Shown one piece after another: positions 11,739-23,229 of a DNA stretch of 64,000 bases. The DNA lies in NCBI GenBank assembly GCA_963669155.1, contig OZ022576.1:24634150-24698149 (forward strand), written 5' to 3'. The stretch is from Arbacia lixula (Eukaryota > Echinodermata > Echinoidea > Arbacioida > Arbaciidae). The translations under genes and the position numbers were made by a program. The notes below the pieces were generated by a model, which was given only the letters and a program-made list of their open reading frames with translations, was not told the origin of the DNA and did not search any database. How positions within the stretch are numbered: the stretch's first letter is position 1; each line of letters opens with the position of its first letter.

Positions 11739-13046
11739 AGGGATACTGTTAGGGAAGGATATGAATCAATATTGTTTCTTTGAACCCATGCTCGATTTCG
11801 CCAACAAGTTATGTGTTCTCAACATGTGCTGTTCAGCTGATTCAACAAGTACTAGGTGTATAAAAACGTTCACACTTTTGAAAAATAATTAAGAATCAGT
11901 TTCAACTCACATCAAACCTAAATTTATACATCATAAATTCAAGGGATTTCATTTTTTGAAAGACAGGTTTTGTGACGTTTCATCGATTGCTTTTAAAGTA
12001 ACAATCCAGTGAATATTTGATAAGATTTTCACTTATATTGGACAAATTTGGATCTAAAAATGTGAGTGTCAGATAATTAATTCAGAACACAGCAATGGTC
12101 ATTGGGCATCACACATGCCAACCCACAACTTATTTTCTGCCAGAAACGTCATGCATTATTAACTACACTGTGATGGCAGTTGCTCGTGGATTAACAGGTG
12201 TGATACACCATAGTCATTGTTGTGTTCTGAAGTAATTATCTCATACACAAAAACTAATGTTGAGATCGAAATTTGTCCAAAAGTGAAAATCTCATTAAAT
12301 ATTCAAAGGATTATTACAAAAAAAAAAAAGTAATCGATGAAATGTCACAAAACGTTTATCTAAGAAACATCGACATCTCTTGACTTTATGATGGGTCAAT
12401 TTCAGCTTGATTTGAGTTGAAACTTATTTTTAATTATCTTTCAAAAAGTGTCAAATAATGTTTTAACACCTCGTTCGATCATGTTTGTGTGACAATTGCT
12501 TATCAGAGAGAACAAAAGAAATGTTGAGTCTTGTATCGCTTATCCCGTTGTTAATAGCAGCAATAACTTTGTGGGCATAACAGATATCGGCAACCAAAAT
12601 AACCAAGTAATATCTTAGCTGCACGCAAATGCAGGCAGATATTGCTAATAATGATACACAGCTAAAGATATCATTTTCACAAAGCAACAAGTAGGAAAGT
12701 GATGAAATTAATCATTTTTTTAAAGTAATATAAATATCTTATGTGCGTTTTTTAAAACTTATTCCTCGTTCCTGTAGTGTAGAAGAAAGCTGAGAACAGG
12801 ATCTTAAGGTGTCGCTCTTAAAATCCTTCAATTTACAAGATAATTTGATAAGAAACAAAGGCCGTAGACACGATATGGGCAATCAAAGATATTTCTTTCT
12901 GAAGTTGACATTAGGTAAATGTCGGCGCCGAGCATGGGGCATCAAAGCATTGTCATGATTGTGGATTACTTTTGACATTAATTAGCAAGATTAAGTATGC
13001 ATACACGTGTGAGTGTATTGTTTCTTTTCCTTCTTAACAGCTCCCT
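11739..13046. mobile_element. AGGGATG-family DNA transposon, copy 3 (interrupted)
   Basis: It begins AGGGATACTGTTAGGGAAGG and ends CAGCTCCCT. The flanking 9-mer GATCCAACC is identical on both sides (11730-11738, 13047-13055), which defines the target duplication for the family. The body aligns with copies 1 and 2 but is split by a foldback element at about 11855-12471. Confidence 0.82.
11855..12471. mobile_element. Foldback element nested in copy 3
   Basis: Left and right halves are inverted copies of about 290 bp each. The ends read GGTGTATAAAAACG and (inward from the right) GGTGTTAAAACATT. Shared internal blocks include AAGTTTCAACTCA-like and TTTCATCGATTAC-like stretches. The centre is a short unpaired segment. 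Target duplication is unclear. No coding capacity. Confidence 0.75.
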
Positions 13047-13055
13047 GATCCAACC

Positions 13056-14900
13056 ATGATTTTCTCAATATAATGACGAATCAATACAAAGTCTGCAAAA
13101 CTTATTTGATGGTTTGATGTAGCAACTATAAAAAACGAGGATATATGATTAAAACATGATATAACAAATAATAGAAAATATAAGAGAGCAGCACACATGC
13201 ATTGTTACAAATTGTCATGTAGTATAGGCAGAACTGTAGAACTATCATGAAAGAAATCTCCATTTCCAAAAAAATAATTTATGCTAAATATGTAACTCAT
13301 TGCGGATAAATGGCTACTGATAATCGTTTGCCGCGCAATGTAAGGTAAACGGAATCGGAAAGATCACGGCGTTTCGTGCGCCGCTGCAACTGTTCGTCAG
13401 GTGTGATACAAAATTGTAGTAAGTAGGAGTTTAAATACCCTATGGTCAGTGCAGCGCACTAACTGAAATCTGCTCATAAATGGTCCAATACTAATAGCTG
13501 GCGTATCCGGGTACTTGACCGACAATAGACCGTTGATGCGCCTCGCTTGACCGGCGGTAACAAGTTACCGACTAAGGACAAAAAGGACAAAGCCACAGGC
13601 CGGTAATTACGGGCGACCAACAAGTCCAAGGGTCGATAATAGGTGCACAATGTTGGGCGGTAGCAAAGGCTGGCTTTAGACTAAGAACTGGCTACTTAGG
13701 CGTATCGAAATGGTTTGACACTCGACCGCCTTTCGATACGCCTTAGTATCAGTAGCCAAAAATAAATTTAGTTCATCCTTTTCGCGACACGAAACTCTTA
13801 ATGGGAATTGATTCAAGCTCTAAAACATTGATAGTTGGGTGATCTACTTCAGAATAGTATTTCCAATCAAGAAATACATAAGTTAACAGAAAGAACTATT
13901 ATGTTACTGCATCTTTAATTGATTATATTGACTCATTCATTCCATGAACATTATGTATAAAGGCTTAGTGGATGGTTATGCGAAAGGAGCATGTAGGGGA
14001 ATCTTTTATTTTCATCTCATACAGACATTTATTCAGGGGCAATGGCTTTGTGAAATCTTTTAAAATAAAAAGAACGAATACGAGTGCTTAAGGTACATTC
14101 GAAATCATAAATGCTAACTGTATTCCACAGACAGGTTGTAGTCCGAATAGGTCATCCAATATGATTTCAGGATTACATGGACATCATTCCATCGTTACAC
14201 TGTATGTAAGTATAATCATTTCGGGACCTTATGAGATTTTATGAAGATTGACCATCATTCTATCGAAACACATATTTTGGTTTAAATTTGGATTCACAAG
14301 CAAATAATTTGATTTTTTTTTCATTTAAAAATATACATTTCCTCCTGTCCTGAACATTAATATCATAACAAATAACTCGTTCTTTAAAAAGTCCACTGGC
14401 AGAGTGAGGAGGAAGTCATTAAATTATAAACAATCCATCTACTTAGCCAATCTTCATTTAAAAACAAATGTTTTGGTTTTGATGGAATATTTTGATTTAA
14501 TCAAATACACTGAGAAGGACCAAGTGAAGAATAGGTGGAATCAAACTTACTTTTTACAGCAGTTTCTCTCTTTAAAAAAAGTATAGATAGAGTCTGCGAG
14601 TTGACTGAAGGTCAATACAACTCATTTTATGACTCATTTCACAGAACACTTTCAGGAGCATGGGCCCATAAAACACATTTCTTAAATAATATTAAAGTTG
14701 TATAGTCTGCAAAACTTGCTGATGGATAGTCTGAAAGACTTCCGATCATTGGCGGTGATAACAGCGAGGACTGGCGCTGTGGCGCACTCCGTCGAGTGTC
14801 TTTGTTTTATCAGCCCGAATTCGATAAGAGCGCCACGAAACTGAGCGCAACTAGTCGGGCGATGACCGCCGCCTCATACAAATTCAAGACATTCAGTGTG
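13056..14900. other. No gene recognised; contains a short hairpin at 13693-13760
   Basis: Mostly AT-rich unique-looking sequence. The inverted repeat GGCTACTTAGGCGTATCGAA pairs with TTTCGATACGCC...AGTAGCC across a loop of about 20 bases. A locally GC-rich stretch at 13330-13650 has no open coding frame. Confidence 0.5.
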
Positions 14901-14904
14901 TGTT

Positions 14905-15247
14905 AAACAATAGACCAGTTCGTAGTTACACGATGGTTGGACAATTCACTGAATAAATACTACAAGAATGCAGACTGGGATCTGTTCATTAAGGCGGATG
15001 GGATGATGGATGTGAATACATTTTACAATGTGCCCAAAACAACAATACAAACAGGTGCGCATGGTGGAATGTTCTTTTACTGCCATTCAAAGCTGAATGA
15101 TTGTTGTCATATCTGCATGATAATGAAGAGAAACCTGGTTGAGTATCTAATGAATTTTAAATTTACTCTGTGAGTTGTTCAATTGACCCGAGGTTATTCG
15201 TACCAGCAACAATCTGCTCATGCGCACATTGTAATTACGAACTCGCT
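14905..15247. mobile_element. Degenerate inverted-repeat element
   Basis: AGTTCGTAGTTACA on the left (about 14917) is inverted as TGTAATTACGAACT on the right (about 15229-15242). ACAATTCACTG pairs loosely with GTTGTTCAATTG. The reading frame inside (14937-15173) belongs to this element rather than to a gene. Confidence 0.45.
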
Positions 15248-15394
15248 TATTAGCTGCATTTCTATTTAGGCAGTGCTTCCTCTGAATAAGAAAAGAAAAT
15301 ATGTTTTGAGAAATATGTCAACCGTTCAGCCTTCGCTGGGAGTTCATAGCTGATCTTTTTACACACACTGTGAAGTAGTTTTGGGGTGAGCGAA

Positions 15395-15885
15395 TGAAAA
15401 TTTTGATAAAATTGTAGAAAGAATTTGGTCCGTAACTTTTTCGGACACCTCCGGACACGAAATTGAGGTTGTTTCTATGCAAGGTGAAACACTCAATAAA
15501 CGATTTACAAGATATTTTTAAGGAAATATGATTGCCCAATGTGCTATATGGAGGCATTTCTCTGACATGTTTTCTGCAGTATTCTCCTCTTATCACAAAA
15601 ACGAAGCAACAATATAATCTGAAATTCACAGAATCGTATCATTATAAGATGTACCACTACTGTAAATGCACTTCAGGTCATTAAGTGGCTCTGAAATCTG
15701 CGCATACAAGATGAATCTTCCTCTAAATGCATCAAAAATTCGTCTTGCATATTTGGCGGCAGTCGTCACGGAATCAAAGAACCAAATTCGTCAAATATTC
15801 TATTGTGCTATCAATAATCGCGACTGGTGTTGGAATAAATTATTCTTCGTGCCGACTCCAGTTTTAACATCTTCCTGGTGTAAGT
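15395..15885. repeat. Dispersed repeat C, copy 2
   Basis: Second copy of the repeat at 10035-10520, in the same orientation and colinear throughout. Small indels and scattered substitutions suggest an old duplication or insertion. Confidence 0.65.
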
Positions 15886-16094
15886 GAGCTTTTTCAGTCC
15901 TCTAAAGATTGACTGATCAACCATGCAGGCAAACTATCCAAGTAAAAAAAAGGGTACCAAACTATGCTTGAAGGATTCTTTTATTAAGGCATATAAACCC
16001 ATCATTAAACTCGTTTCCTTATTTTCATTGTAGTTTTACAAACGTAAACTAGTGATATCTTAAAACTATAAAACACGCATCTGCATATACCCAT

Positions 16095-16095
<1 letters not shown>

Positions 16096-16176
<81 letters not shown>
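16096..16176. repeat. CA dinucleotide microsatellite
   Basis: About 40 CA units with a single GC/AT interruption near 16139-16146. It creates an apparent poly-Cys-Val frame on the minus strand that is not a gene. Confidence 0.95.
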
Positions 16177-17424
16177 TTTATCAAGTGCATATTTACATTA
16201 CAAAACGTTATCAACAACAATGTTGAGGACAAAATAAATTATGTACAAGAACTACAAAACTTCAGTTGGGTAAATTTATATTCTATTTGTTATTTAAATT
16301 TTACCATTGAAAAAAAAGCCTCGACAATACGATAATTTCCCTGAAACCTACATGAGTAGGACAAGTATATATGATATTTTAAGCATAAACAAAGAAACGT
16401 TTATACAGGAAAATCTGAACAAGGATAACAGTCAGCAGACTCCCTTTTCCCAATTTTGAACCAAAAAGCAAAGAAACCAATAGCGTAATGAAATATTTTG
16501 AAATAAAACTCAACCTAGTCTCAATTGTGCAAGAAAAATTACTCTTTGGGTTGGTAGCCAAAGAGTTCCTGCCATTTACTTTCCCTCTTTTTGCTAGTAC
16601 AGTCATATTTCTCAATCATGGTATAGTATGTATACTTAGAAGTCATTATTTTTTTTACTTAGTAGATCTTGAATAATTTAATGAAATATATTCTCATCCA
16701 TATTACTGCAATTTTCAAACCAGTCCAAAAGTATCCCATTCATGAGAAGTCATAAGTGTTATAGGATTATCAAATTCAATTACCAGGCCCTCAGAAGTTT
16801 TGGCGTTACCAAATCCATTATGTAATTGAGAAGTAGTATGAACACCATTTTTATACCATACTGAATAGAAAAATATGACTTCTGTATTTCATCTTACATT
16901 TCTATCCCACCAAATACAATATTGTAAATGAAATTAACACATGCCTAATTCCCTTGTCAGCTCTTGCCTTTATAGATACCATGTCTGAAAAGATGCTGTT
17001 AACTGTAATTTTTAACTTTTGCCGAAACCGAATCTGGGGTATCAACTTGAGAAAGTACTCAAATTCAGGCTGATAAAACAAGACTCGTAGCTGGATTATG
17101 CAAAATCACGGACCATACTTATGATACTAGTAGAGTCCTCCTGACAACTGGTTTGATGACCATTATAGAGCTTATTGCTGTCAATCGCATTCTTATGCGA
17201 CAAAGTCAGATTAAAAGACCAGCAAGGTTGTTTCCCTGTACGTAAATCTGTAAGTGGATAAATGGAAGAGCATTAGTGACGTCCAAAGGGACACATGTGT
17301 AGCTAACGTGAGCATGGTGATGTATAATAAAGACATACACTTGTAAATCTGTAAGTGGGGCTTAGGTGCATGGATAGACAATTTTCATCATGTTTGCAAA
17401 TGTTTTACGCCTTTCACACAATAC

Positions 17425-17590
17425 GATGCTAATGGAAACCCCAAAGTTTGTCCGAGGTTTTCTTACTAGCAAGAACTAATGGATTCAGAGTTCATTCCAT
17501 CCATTGAAACCGAATCACTATATACAAGTGAATGAAATAACGCGTCGCAGTTAGGGGGAAGTTGTGAATACATTTCGAAAACGGCCCCGT
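17425..17590. repeat. Dispersed repeat D, copy (core shared with 5.1 and 37.3 kb)
   Basis: Landmarks GTTTGTCCGAGGTTT, ATTCCATCCATTGAA, AACGCGTCGCAGTTAGGGGG and AAGTTGTGAATACATT occur in the same order at 37250-37410. They occur in reverse orientation inside the TTAA element at 4988-5492. Confidence 0.65.
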
Positions 17591-17969
17591 GAATGAGCAT
17601 TAGTTTCTACTAAATACTATTTAGAAAACAGTAAAACTTTCGGTAACACCATGTAGTTGTATTCTTTTGGATAATTGACCCGCTCATGGGGTGAAGAAAG
17701 GACAGGAAAGTGAAAAAGTGAAAAAGAGGAGAGGTGAATTTTCATATTTTATAACACTTACACAAGACTATTTTTAGCTTTAGTTTTCGGTGTTTCAAAC
17801 CGAAAATAAATGGGATGAAATGGAGGTAGAAGAAGATGGTGGGTGGTGATTGACAGTTGTGAACTAGTCACAAAGTAGTTATAAAGCGAAAAAGCATTTG
17901 TTTGTGAAGTCACGTTCCTAGGGATAAACGGAGATCTAACGCGATCATGCTGATGCATAATAATACAAG

Positions 17970-18480
17970 TTTTGCTGGCACTCCTTTCTGTTCATGACCT
18001 GTTCGTTTCATTATCCTCCTCTTGTTTTCTTCCGGACAGCAAACTGTGTTTGTGTATTTTGATTAATTTGGATTCCATGAATAGAAATACCCGTATATCC
18101 TATTTCTTACAACATTATTGCACATAAGTCATTTACTGAAAATCACCTTTCTTTGCTGTCACCCCTTTCTGTTCCCGACCTTTTCGCCTCTATGACTTGC
18201 TCTTATTCGCTTCCAGACAACGAACTCTGTTTTTGTATATATTTTTATTCATTTAGATTTCATTAATGTAAATACCCGCATGTATATTGTTTTTCTTACA
18301 CTATTAATGCAAAATAATCATTTGAGGTTATTCACTTTTCTTTGCTCTCACCCCTTCTATTTACGACCCTTCCCTGTTTTTATTTTCTCCCGGAAAACGA
18401 ACTGTGTTTTTGTAACTTGATCATTTAGATTTAATTAATCCGTTTGGATTTCCTGTTCCTTACACAACTAATTTTTAAAA
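17970..18480. repeat. Tandem repeat, ~180-bp unit, about 2.8 copies
   Basis: TTCTGTTC/TTCTATTT-type starts recur at about 17987, 18167 and 18355. Each is followed by a CGACC-like block, a TCTTCCGGACA-like block, an ACTCTGTTTTTGTA block and TCATTTAGATTTAATTAAT. Copies differ by substitutions and short indels. It abuts the LINE fragment on its right. Confidence 0.75.
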
Positions 18481-18514
18481 AAAAGCATTATTCATTCATT
18501 TATTCATTGTAAAA

Positions 18515-19075
18515 CAACACAAGGCCAATTTTCAATATCTTACATTGGAGTAAAATTATGGAATCGTATCCCAAAAGACATTAGAGAAATGAAAACTAGA
18601 GTTGCTTTCCGAAAGCTGCTCATGAAGTATTTAATGTAGCTTTCAATTTCAACAGGAAACTGTTAAACTGTCGCTTGTTGTGTTTCCCGTTTGTGAGGAA
18701 ATCAAGATTGTATGAGATGTCGAGATTATTCTTCTTTTTCTTTTAATTTTTACAGCAGTATGACTTAAAGTAGTTATCAAGTATACTTGATAAGATATTA
18801 CTCTTATATCTAAGAGATTTTTACAATAATATACATGCATACTTCTTTATATTCATCATTATCATTACATGTACTAGTGCTTAAGCAATCAGTAGGCAAA
18901 GATATTTGTTTGTTACCGCCGTACTAATGAATTTGAGGAATCAGGCTCGACTAGCACTTGTGCTAACTTCTGATTCACATAAACAACTTTCACTTATGTA
19001 TAAAATTGTGTACAATGCTTCATCATAAGTAATATGCTTTATTTCTACATTCATTGTTAGATTCATGCCAAAAAA
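18515..19075 (+). mobile_element. LINE (non-LTR retrotransposon) 3' fragment
   Basis: The frame ending at 18640 reads FSISYIGVKLWNRIPKDIRE, then MKTRVAFRKLLMKYLM and a stop. This matches the usual C-terminus after the reverse transcriptase domain of many animal LINEs, where a G.K.WN.(I/L)P..IR motif is followed by a basic FK..LK.(F/Y)L end. About 430 bp of AT-rich presumed 3' untranslated sequence follows, with a short hairpin-like GAATCAGGCTC...ACTTCTGATTC segment (about 18937-18976), ending at an A-run near 19070. Only the 3' end is present, as is typical of 5'-truncated insertions. The clade is not assigned. Confidence 0.65.
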
Positions 19076-20390
19076 AAATACACAATCATACACACACACG
19101 GACACACACGTAGTCCTTATATCTGTTCAACCGCCACTATTTCTTTCTCTGTGCTCTTTATCCATTCCCTCTCCTTTCTCTTCTTTTTCTGAGATTACCT
19201 TTCTTCCATTGTAATCCATCCATTTATACTGTCTTTATCATTAGTCACTTTCTTTGTTGTCGTAACTAAGAATCACATTCCACAAAATCATCAGAGTGTG
19301 TTCATCACATTTGATTGGTAGGCCTACCTCAGATATTTCAACCGCTTCTCCAATAAGATGACAGCTTCATCTCTATTATAGACAGTATTATACACCACAA
19401 CATTGTAATCAAGCATAGTACGATTATCCCACACACACTCTCTCTATTTTCGCCGTATACAGCCAAATGGCAGGCACCGGAAAATACGCTTATTTTATTT
19501 TCAGCGAGGTAGTCGTAACCTTCACTTGACCTCTAGAACCGCGGAAAACGTCTCCTTTTCAAACTGCGATATCTGCATGAATATACCATATTTTCGTACA
19601 CTTTCTTTTGTAACTGTATGTTGGAGGTCGCAATTTACCAAGTATGAAAAAACATTTCATTAAAATAGGCAGAAAAATATCGTAGATTCGAGATAAATAT
19701 GTGGTTTTAATGAAAATATAAAAAAATAAAATAAACTCTATATTTCAATGTCAATCGCTTTTGAGCCCCTAACATTTAGAGGTCATCTGAAGCGGAATTT
19801 ATTGTACTTTATGGAGATACCATTATTTTTCAACCTCCCCCCATAGAAGGGTCAGGATCCAGCAAGGTCTGAGAGCTTACATATTTAAAAAAAAAATTGA
19901 GGCCTGTTTTTGAAAGCACATGACATAAAAACTCCTTTGCGGATTTCGGAAAAAATGAAAACATTTATTAAGAAACATATAATCTCAATCCCTGCCTAAA
20001 AAATTCCTGATCAGTATGCTTACAGAAGACACCAGCAACAGATCTCGCGAGCATGTCGAATTCCTTCATAATCTAGGTGCAGCAAAATCTGCGCGTGAGA
20101 TTTCGCGAGACGAAAAATAAAACGCTCACGATTTCTATAGAACGAGCGAGCGCTGCCGATTGACTGTATAGCTTTTGTATATGTTCACTCGTATTGACAT
20201 GCAACAAACGATGGTTTGAACGGAGATGGGGTGTAGGAGAATTCTCCTTTGAATTATTGGAAGCTGACCGCATTTCCTGGAGTGGAATTACTTCAGAAAA
20301 GCGGTTTAGCAGGAGGGTGTTATGCACATAAGAGGCGCCATTATGGCTGGCCTACCTTCTCTCTGTGAAAAGCAGGCGAGTCTCTGTCCG
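19076..20390. other. No gene recognised
   Basis: AT-rich, with a few CpG-containing patches (19490-19550, 20040-20150). No splice-bounded frame or clear repeat structure was found. Confidence 0.5.
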
Positions 20391-20392
20391 TT

Positions 20393-20793
20393 AGGTTCCC
20401 ACTATCGTGCGACCGGGAACGAACACCGCGATTGGCCGTTCGTATCGGATCGTTGCGATCGTACGACAAAGATACCAGTCACAGACATGACAGAGGGTCA
20501 CAGATCGTACGTGAGCCTAACCCTGCGCATCCCAACCATTCCAACAGAGCATAGTATTGGTAATTGTCTTGATCACGATCGCTACGATTTGGAAGCATTA
20601 TACGTCAATGTACGCTGCGCCTTGCGATGATCACGAGTAGCAATTAATCGTAGACAATTTTGTTACCATTCAACATGTTCAATGATCAACACGATTGCCA
20701 CATCAAAATCTCATAAGATCTCAAACATATAACGATTATTCCACGATCAATGCCACGATTTCAATCGTGCCACAAATCGTGACAGTGGGAACA
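20393..20793. mobile_element. Probable short inverted-repeat element rich in CGATCG-like motifs
   Basis: GGTTCCCACTATCGTG on the left is partly inverted at the right (CACAAATCGTGACAGTGGGAAC). The interior has many CGATCGT, ACGATTG and CGTACG motifs and a GC shift relative to the flanks, as in MITEs with subterminal repeats. Confidence 0.5.
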
Positions 20794-20969
20794 TATAGCA
20801 TTACCATGCATCATGCCCCATGTTTACAAGTTGGACATAGAAGTATTAAGAGAGTTTTAGATTACCATGACACTGATTGTGACTGACTTGGAATCTGCAA
20901 GTCATGTTGTAACACCCAGGTGAACATGACGCAATGGCGTGTGTATTCTATGGTTAGAGCAGCAGCCAG

Positions 20970-21215
20970 TCACTGTCATAGTCAAGTCACAGTCACAATC
21001 ACAGTCATTGTCACAATCACAGTCACAGTCACAGTCATTGTCACAATCATAGTCACAGTCACAGTCATTGTCACAGTCACAGTCACAATCACAGTCACAG
21101 TCATTGTCACAATTACAGTCACAATCACAGTCACAGTCATTGTCACAATCACAGTCACAATCACAGTCACAGTCATTGTCACAATCACAGTCACAATCAC
21201 AGTCACAGACATTGT
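20970..21215. repeat. CACAGT/CACAAT hexanucleotide minisatellite
   Basis: About forty six-base units (CACAGT with CACAAT and CATTGT variants) in higher-order blocks of about 30-36 bp. Long frames on both strands are products of the repeat. Confidence 0.92.
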
Positions 21216-21943
21216 CAGAGGTGGCTGTATATAGCCAGTTGGTCTTCTCTCATCGTCTCGTCACCAGTTCGTCTACAAGGAAACTTTTGAAACTTCCCTT
21301 TACCATGAATCAGGCCTCACCTTATCCAAAAGCCCATGCCATAACCCATACATCAACATCAGCATTTGCTTGTAGACGAAATGGGGGTGACCAACAGGCA
21401 AGGTACCGCCTCAGGGGAGAGGGGACGGGGGGGGGGGGGGGGGGTGCCCCCGATACTGGTATTGAGGAAAGTTTGTGGGCACAAGTATCATGAATTTTGT
21501 TGACACTTTAAGGGCCGTTATGTCAGCACAAGTGAAATGTCTTTGCCACAGATTCCCCCCCCCCCAAAAAAAAAAAAAAAAAAAAAAATGTTTCTTGGGT
21601 TTGTGTAGAGTTACTCGCACTCCACTCGCTTCCAAAATGAATAAGCACAAAAGACCAAATTTTAGGCGCCAAAAATTATTTAAGTACGATGTATGTGCCT
21701 TCACATGGGATTGAAACAGCTTCAATCTTCGTACCCTATCATGCTTGTTAGAAGTGCCTCTGTCACTCGTGACATAAGAAGGTTAAAATTAACATTGGGC
21801 GCAAACATAGAACGCGTCACTCATGTATATCCGTGTGTGTGTTTGTGTGTGTGTATTACAGTCGAAGTCTTCATATTTATTTTCTCCTTATAAAAAATGT
21901 GACGTTTCTCAATTTTTTCTCATTTCTCTGTTATCAAATACAG

Positions 21944-22144
21944 GCGATCATCATTCTCGTTACGAGATACGCGAGGAAGAGACGGCGAGACAGGAACCTC
22001 TCCGAGTCCGACCCTTACTGCGCCGGGAGTGGGCCAGTGGGTCAGTGCCAGGGGCCGTCCACACAACTCTGCTGTATCTCGACGCACACAGACATACCCA
22101 CATCGCCCCTAACCCACAACAGTCATGCAGGCGATCTGGGATAG
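21944..22144 (+). CDS. Candidate last exon of a transmembrane protein (end of helix plus ~60-residue cytoplasmic tail)
   Basis: A long pyrimidine tract (TTTTTTCTCATTTCTCTG) ends in ATACAG, and the following exon is markedly more GC-rich than its flanks. The frame starting at the first base reads AIIILVTRYARKRRRDRN, then LSESDPYCAGSGPVGQCQ, and ends HNSHAGDLG-TAG. A hydrophobic run followed by a strongly basic cluster is the usual stop-transfer arrangement of a single-pass receptor or adhesion molecule, with most of the helix in the preceding exon. The other two frames are also open for most of the exon, so the frame is a judgement. No upstream exon was recognised in the window and the family is unknown. 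Confidence 0.5.
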   Translation, partial: AIIILVTRYARKRRRDRNLSESDPYCAGSGPVGQCQGPSTQLCCISTHTDIPTSPLTHNSHAGDLG

Positions 22145-22447
22145 ATCCGTGTTATGTAATCAGCAAATGTTATAAAAGGAATATTGTGTCGAACTTTTAA
22201 ATCTCTTTTTAATCTCATGAGATTCATTCGTCTGGGTGAAGTAATGGCCCAGGTGGAGGAGGCGGAGGAGGAAGTGGAGGTATATGAGGAGGGCGATGCA
22301 TACTTTAAGCCCACTCAACCATTAATAATATTGCTCGCTGCTTGTTGCCTTTATGGGGCAGGAGATGAGTAATCCAATCACCCTTTGTGCGCCAGACAAG
22401 CTTTCTCTATTGGATGTGAGTCTATGTCCTGTGTAAAAATGCATTAA

Positions 22448-23225
22448 CCCAAGATAGCCCGGGCTATTTTGAAATCGCATAGCCCGGGGGGGGGGGGGGG
22501 GCAAAAACAGCCCCCCCCCCTAAGATCTCGACCGTTGATCGCGCGATCGCGACGAAAATTGGCACGTACGTCACCGATGCCGTAATCTCCACAATTCAAT
22601 TGTCAATTGCACCAAAATTATTCAAATTTATTTTTAATTAATTAATTATGCAAATTAAATGCATAAAAATCATAATTTGGTTGTAAATCTTTAAATATAG
22701 CCCCAAAACTGCTAGATATCAGTCCAGACACTCTTCTTTGGATTATTATCAAATTAGGATTTAAAAAAATGGCAATATCAAAGTTTTTCTTATGTATTTT
22801 GTTTTTGAATTTCTTATTTATTTCTTTGTTTTTTCGACTTTATGTTTTTAATTGTTTTTTCGATGGAAATCGTTGGTAACACTATTTCAGTCATAAATAA
22901 CATGAAATCTCTTGTTTTTCGTCAGTAATAATAGAAATAATGATACATTTATGAATTTTGGCTAGATACAGAATTTGCATTGGATTTGTACATGAAATCA
23001 CATTTTTGAGCATTTTTTGGTCTGACATGCACGTACAAAATGTTACGTAACTTCGGAACCGTGTACCCCCGCGTCGCAAATTTGGTCTTAAAAGTTGCGT
23101 GAGACTTGAAGGAAAAAAAGCCATGAAACGTCGCGGCGCGATCTTTTCGCGTTACGAATTTATTGCGAAAAATGTCGAGGGGGGGGGGGCTGTTTTTGCC
23201 CCCCCCCCCCCCGGGCTAGATAGGG
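22448..23225. mobile_element. TTAA-flanked inverted-repeat element with poly-G/poly-C arms
   Basis: TTAA lies at 22444-22447 and 23226-23229. The outer ends CCCAAGATAGCCCGGG and CCCTATCTAGCCCGGG are inverted. Inside each end is a G-run, then CAAAAACAG, then a C-run, so each arm can itself fold. The CCC start and TTAA target are piggyBac-like. The centre is AT-rich with no gene. Confidence 0.75.
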
Positions 23226-23229
23226 TTAA

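Noticed and set aside
14937-15173. Frame with a reverse-transcriptase-like NADWDLF stretch
   Set aside because: It lies wholly inside a degenerate inverted-repeat element and no other reverse transcriptase motif is present.
18000-18480. CRISPR-like array
   Set aside because: Units are ~180 bp without unique spacers; an ordinary tandem repeat.
20920-21493. Ser-Gln and Thr-Val repeat frames
   Set aside because: Products of the CACAGT minisatellite, open on both strands.
22184-22372. Acidic frame MAQVEEAEEEVEVYEEGDAY downstream of the receptor-like exon
   Set aside because: Follows the in-frame stop of that exon, has no own splice acceptor, and arises from a GGAGGA repeat.
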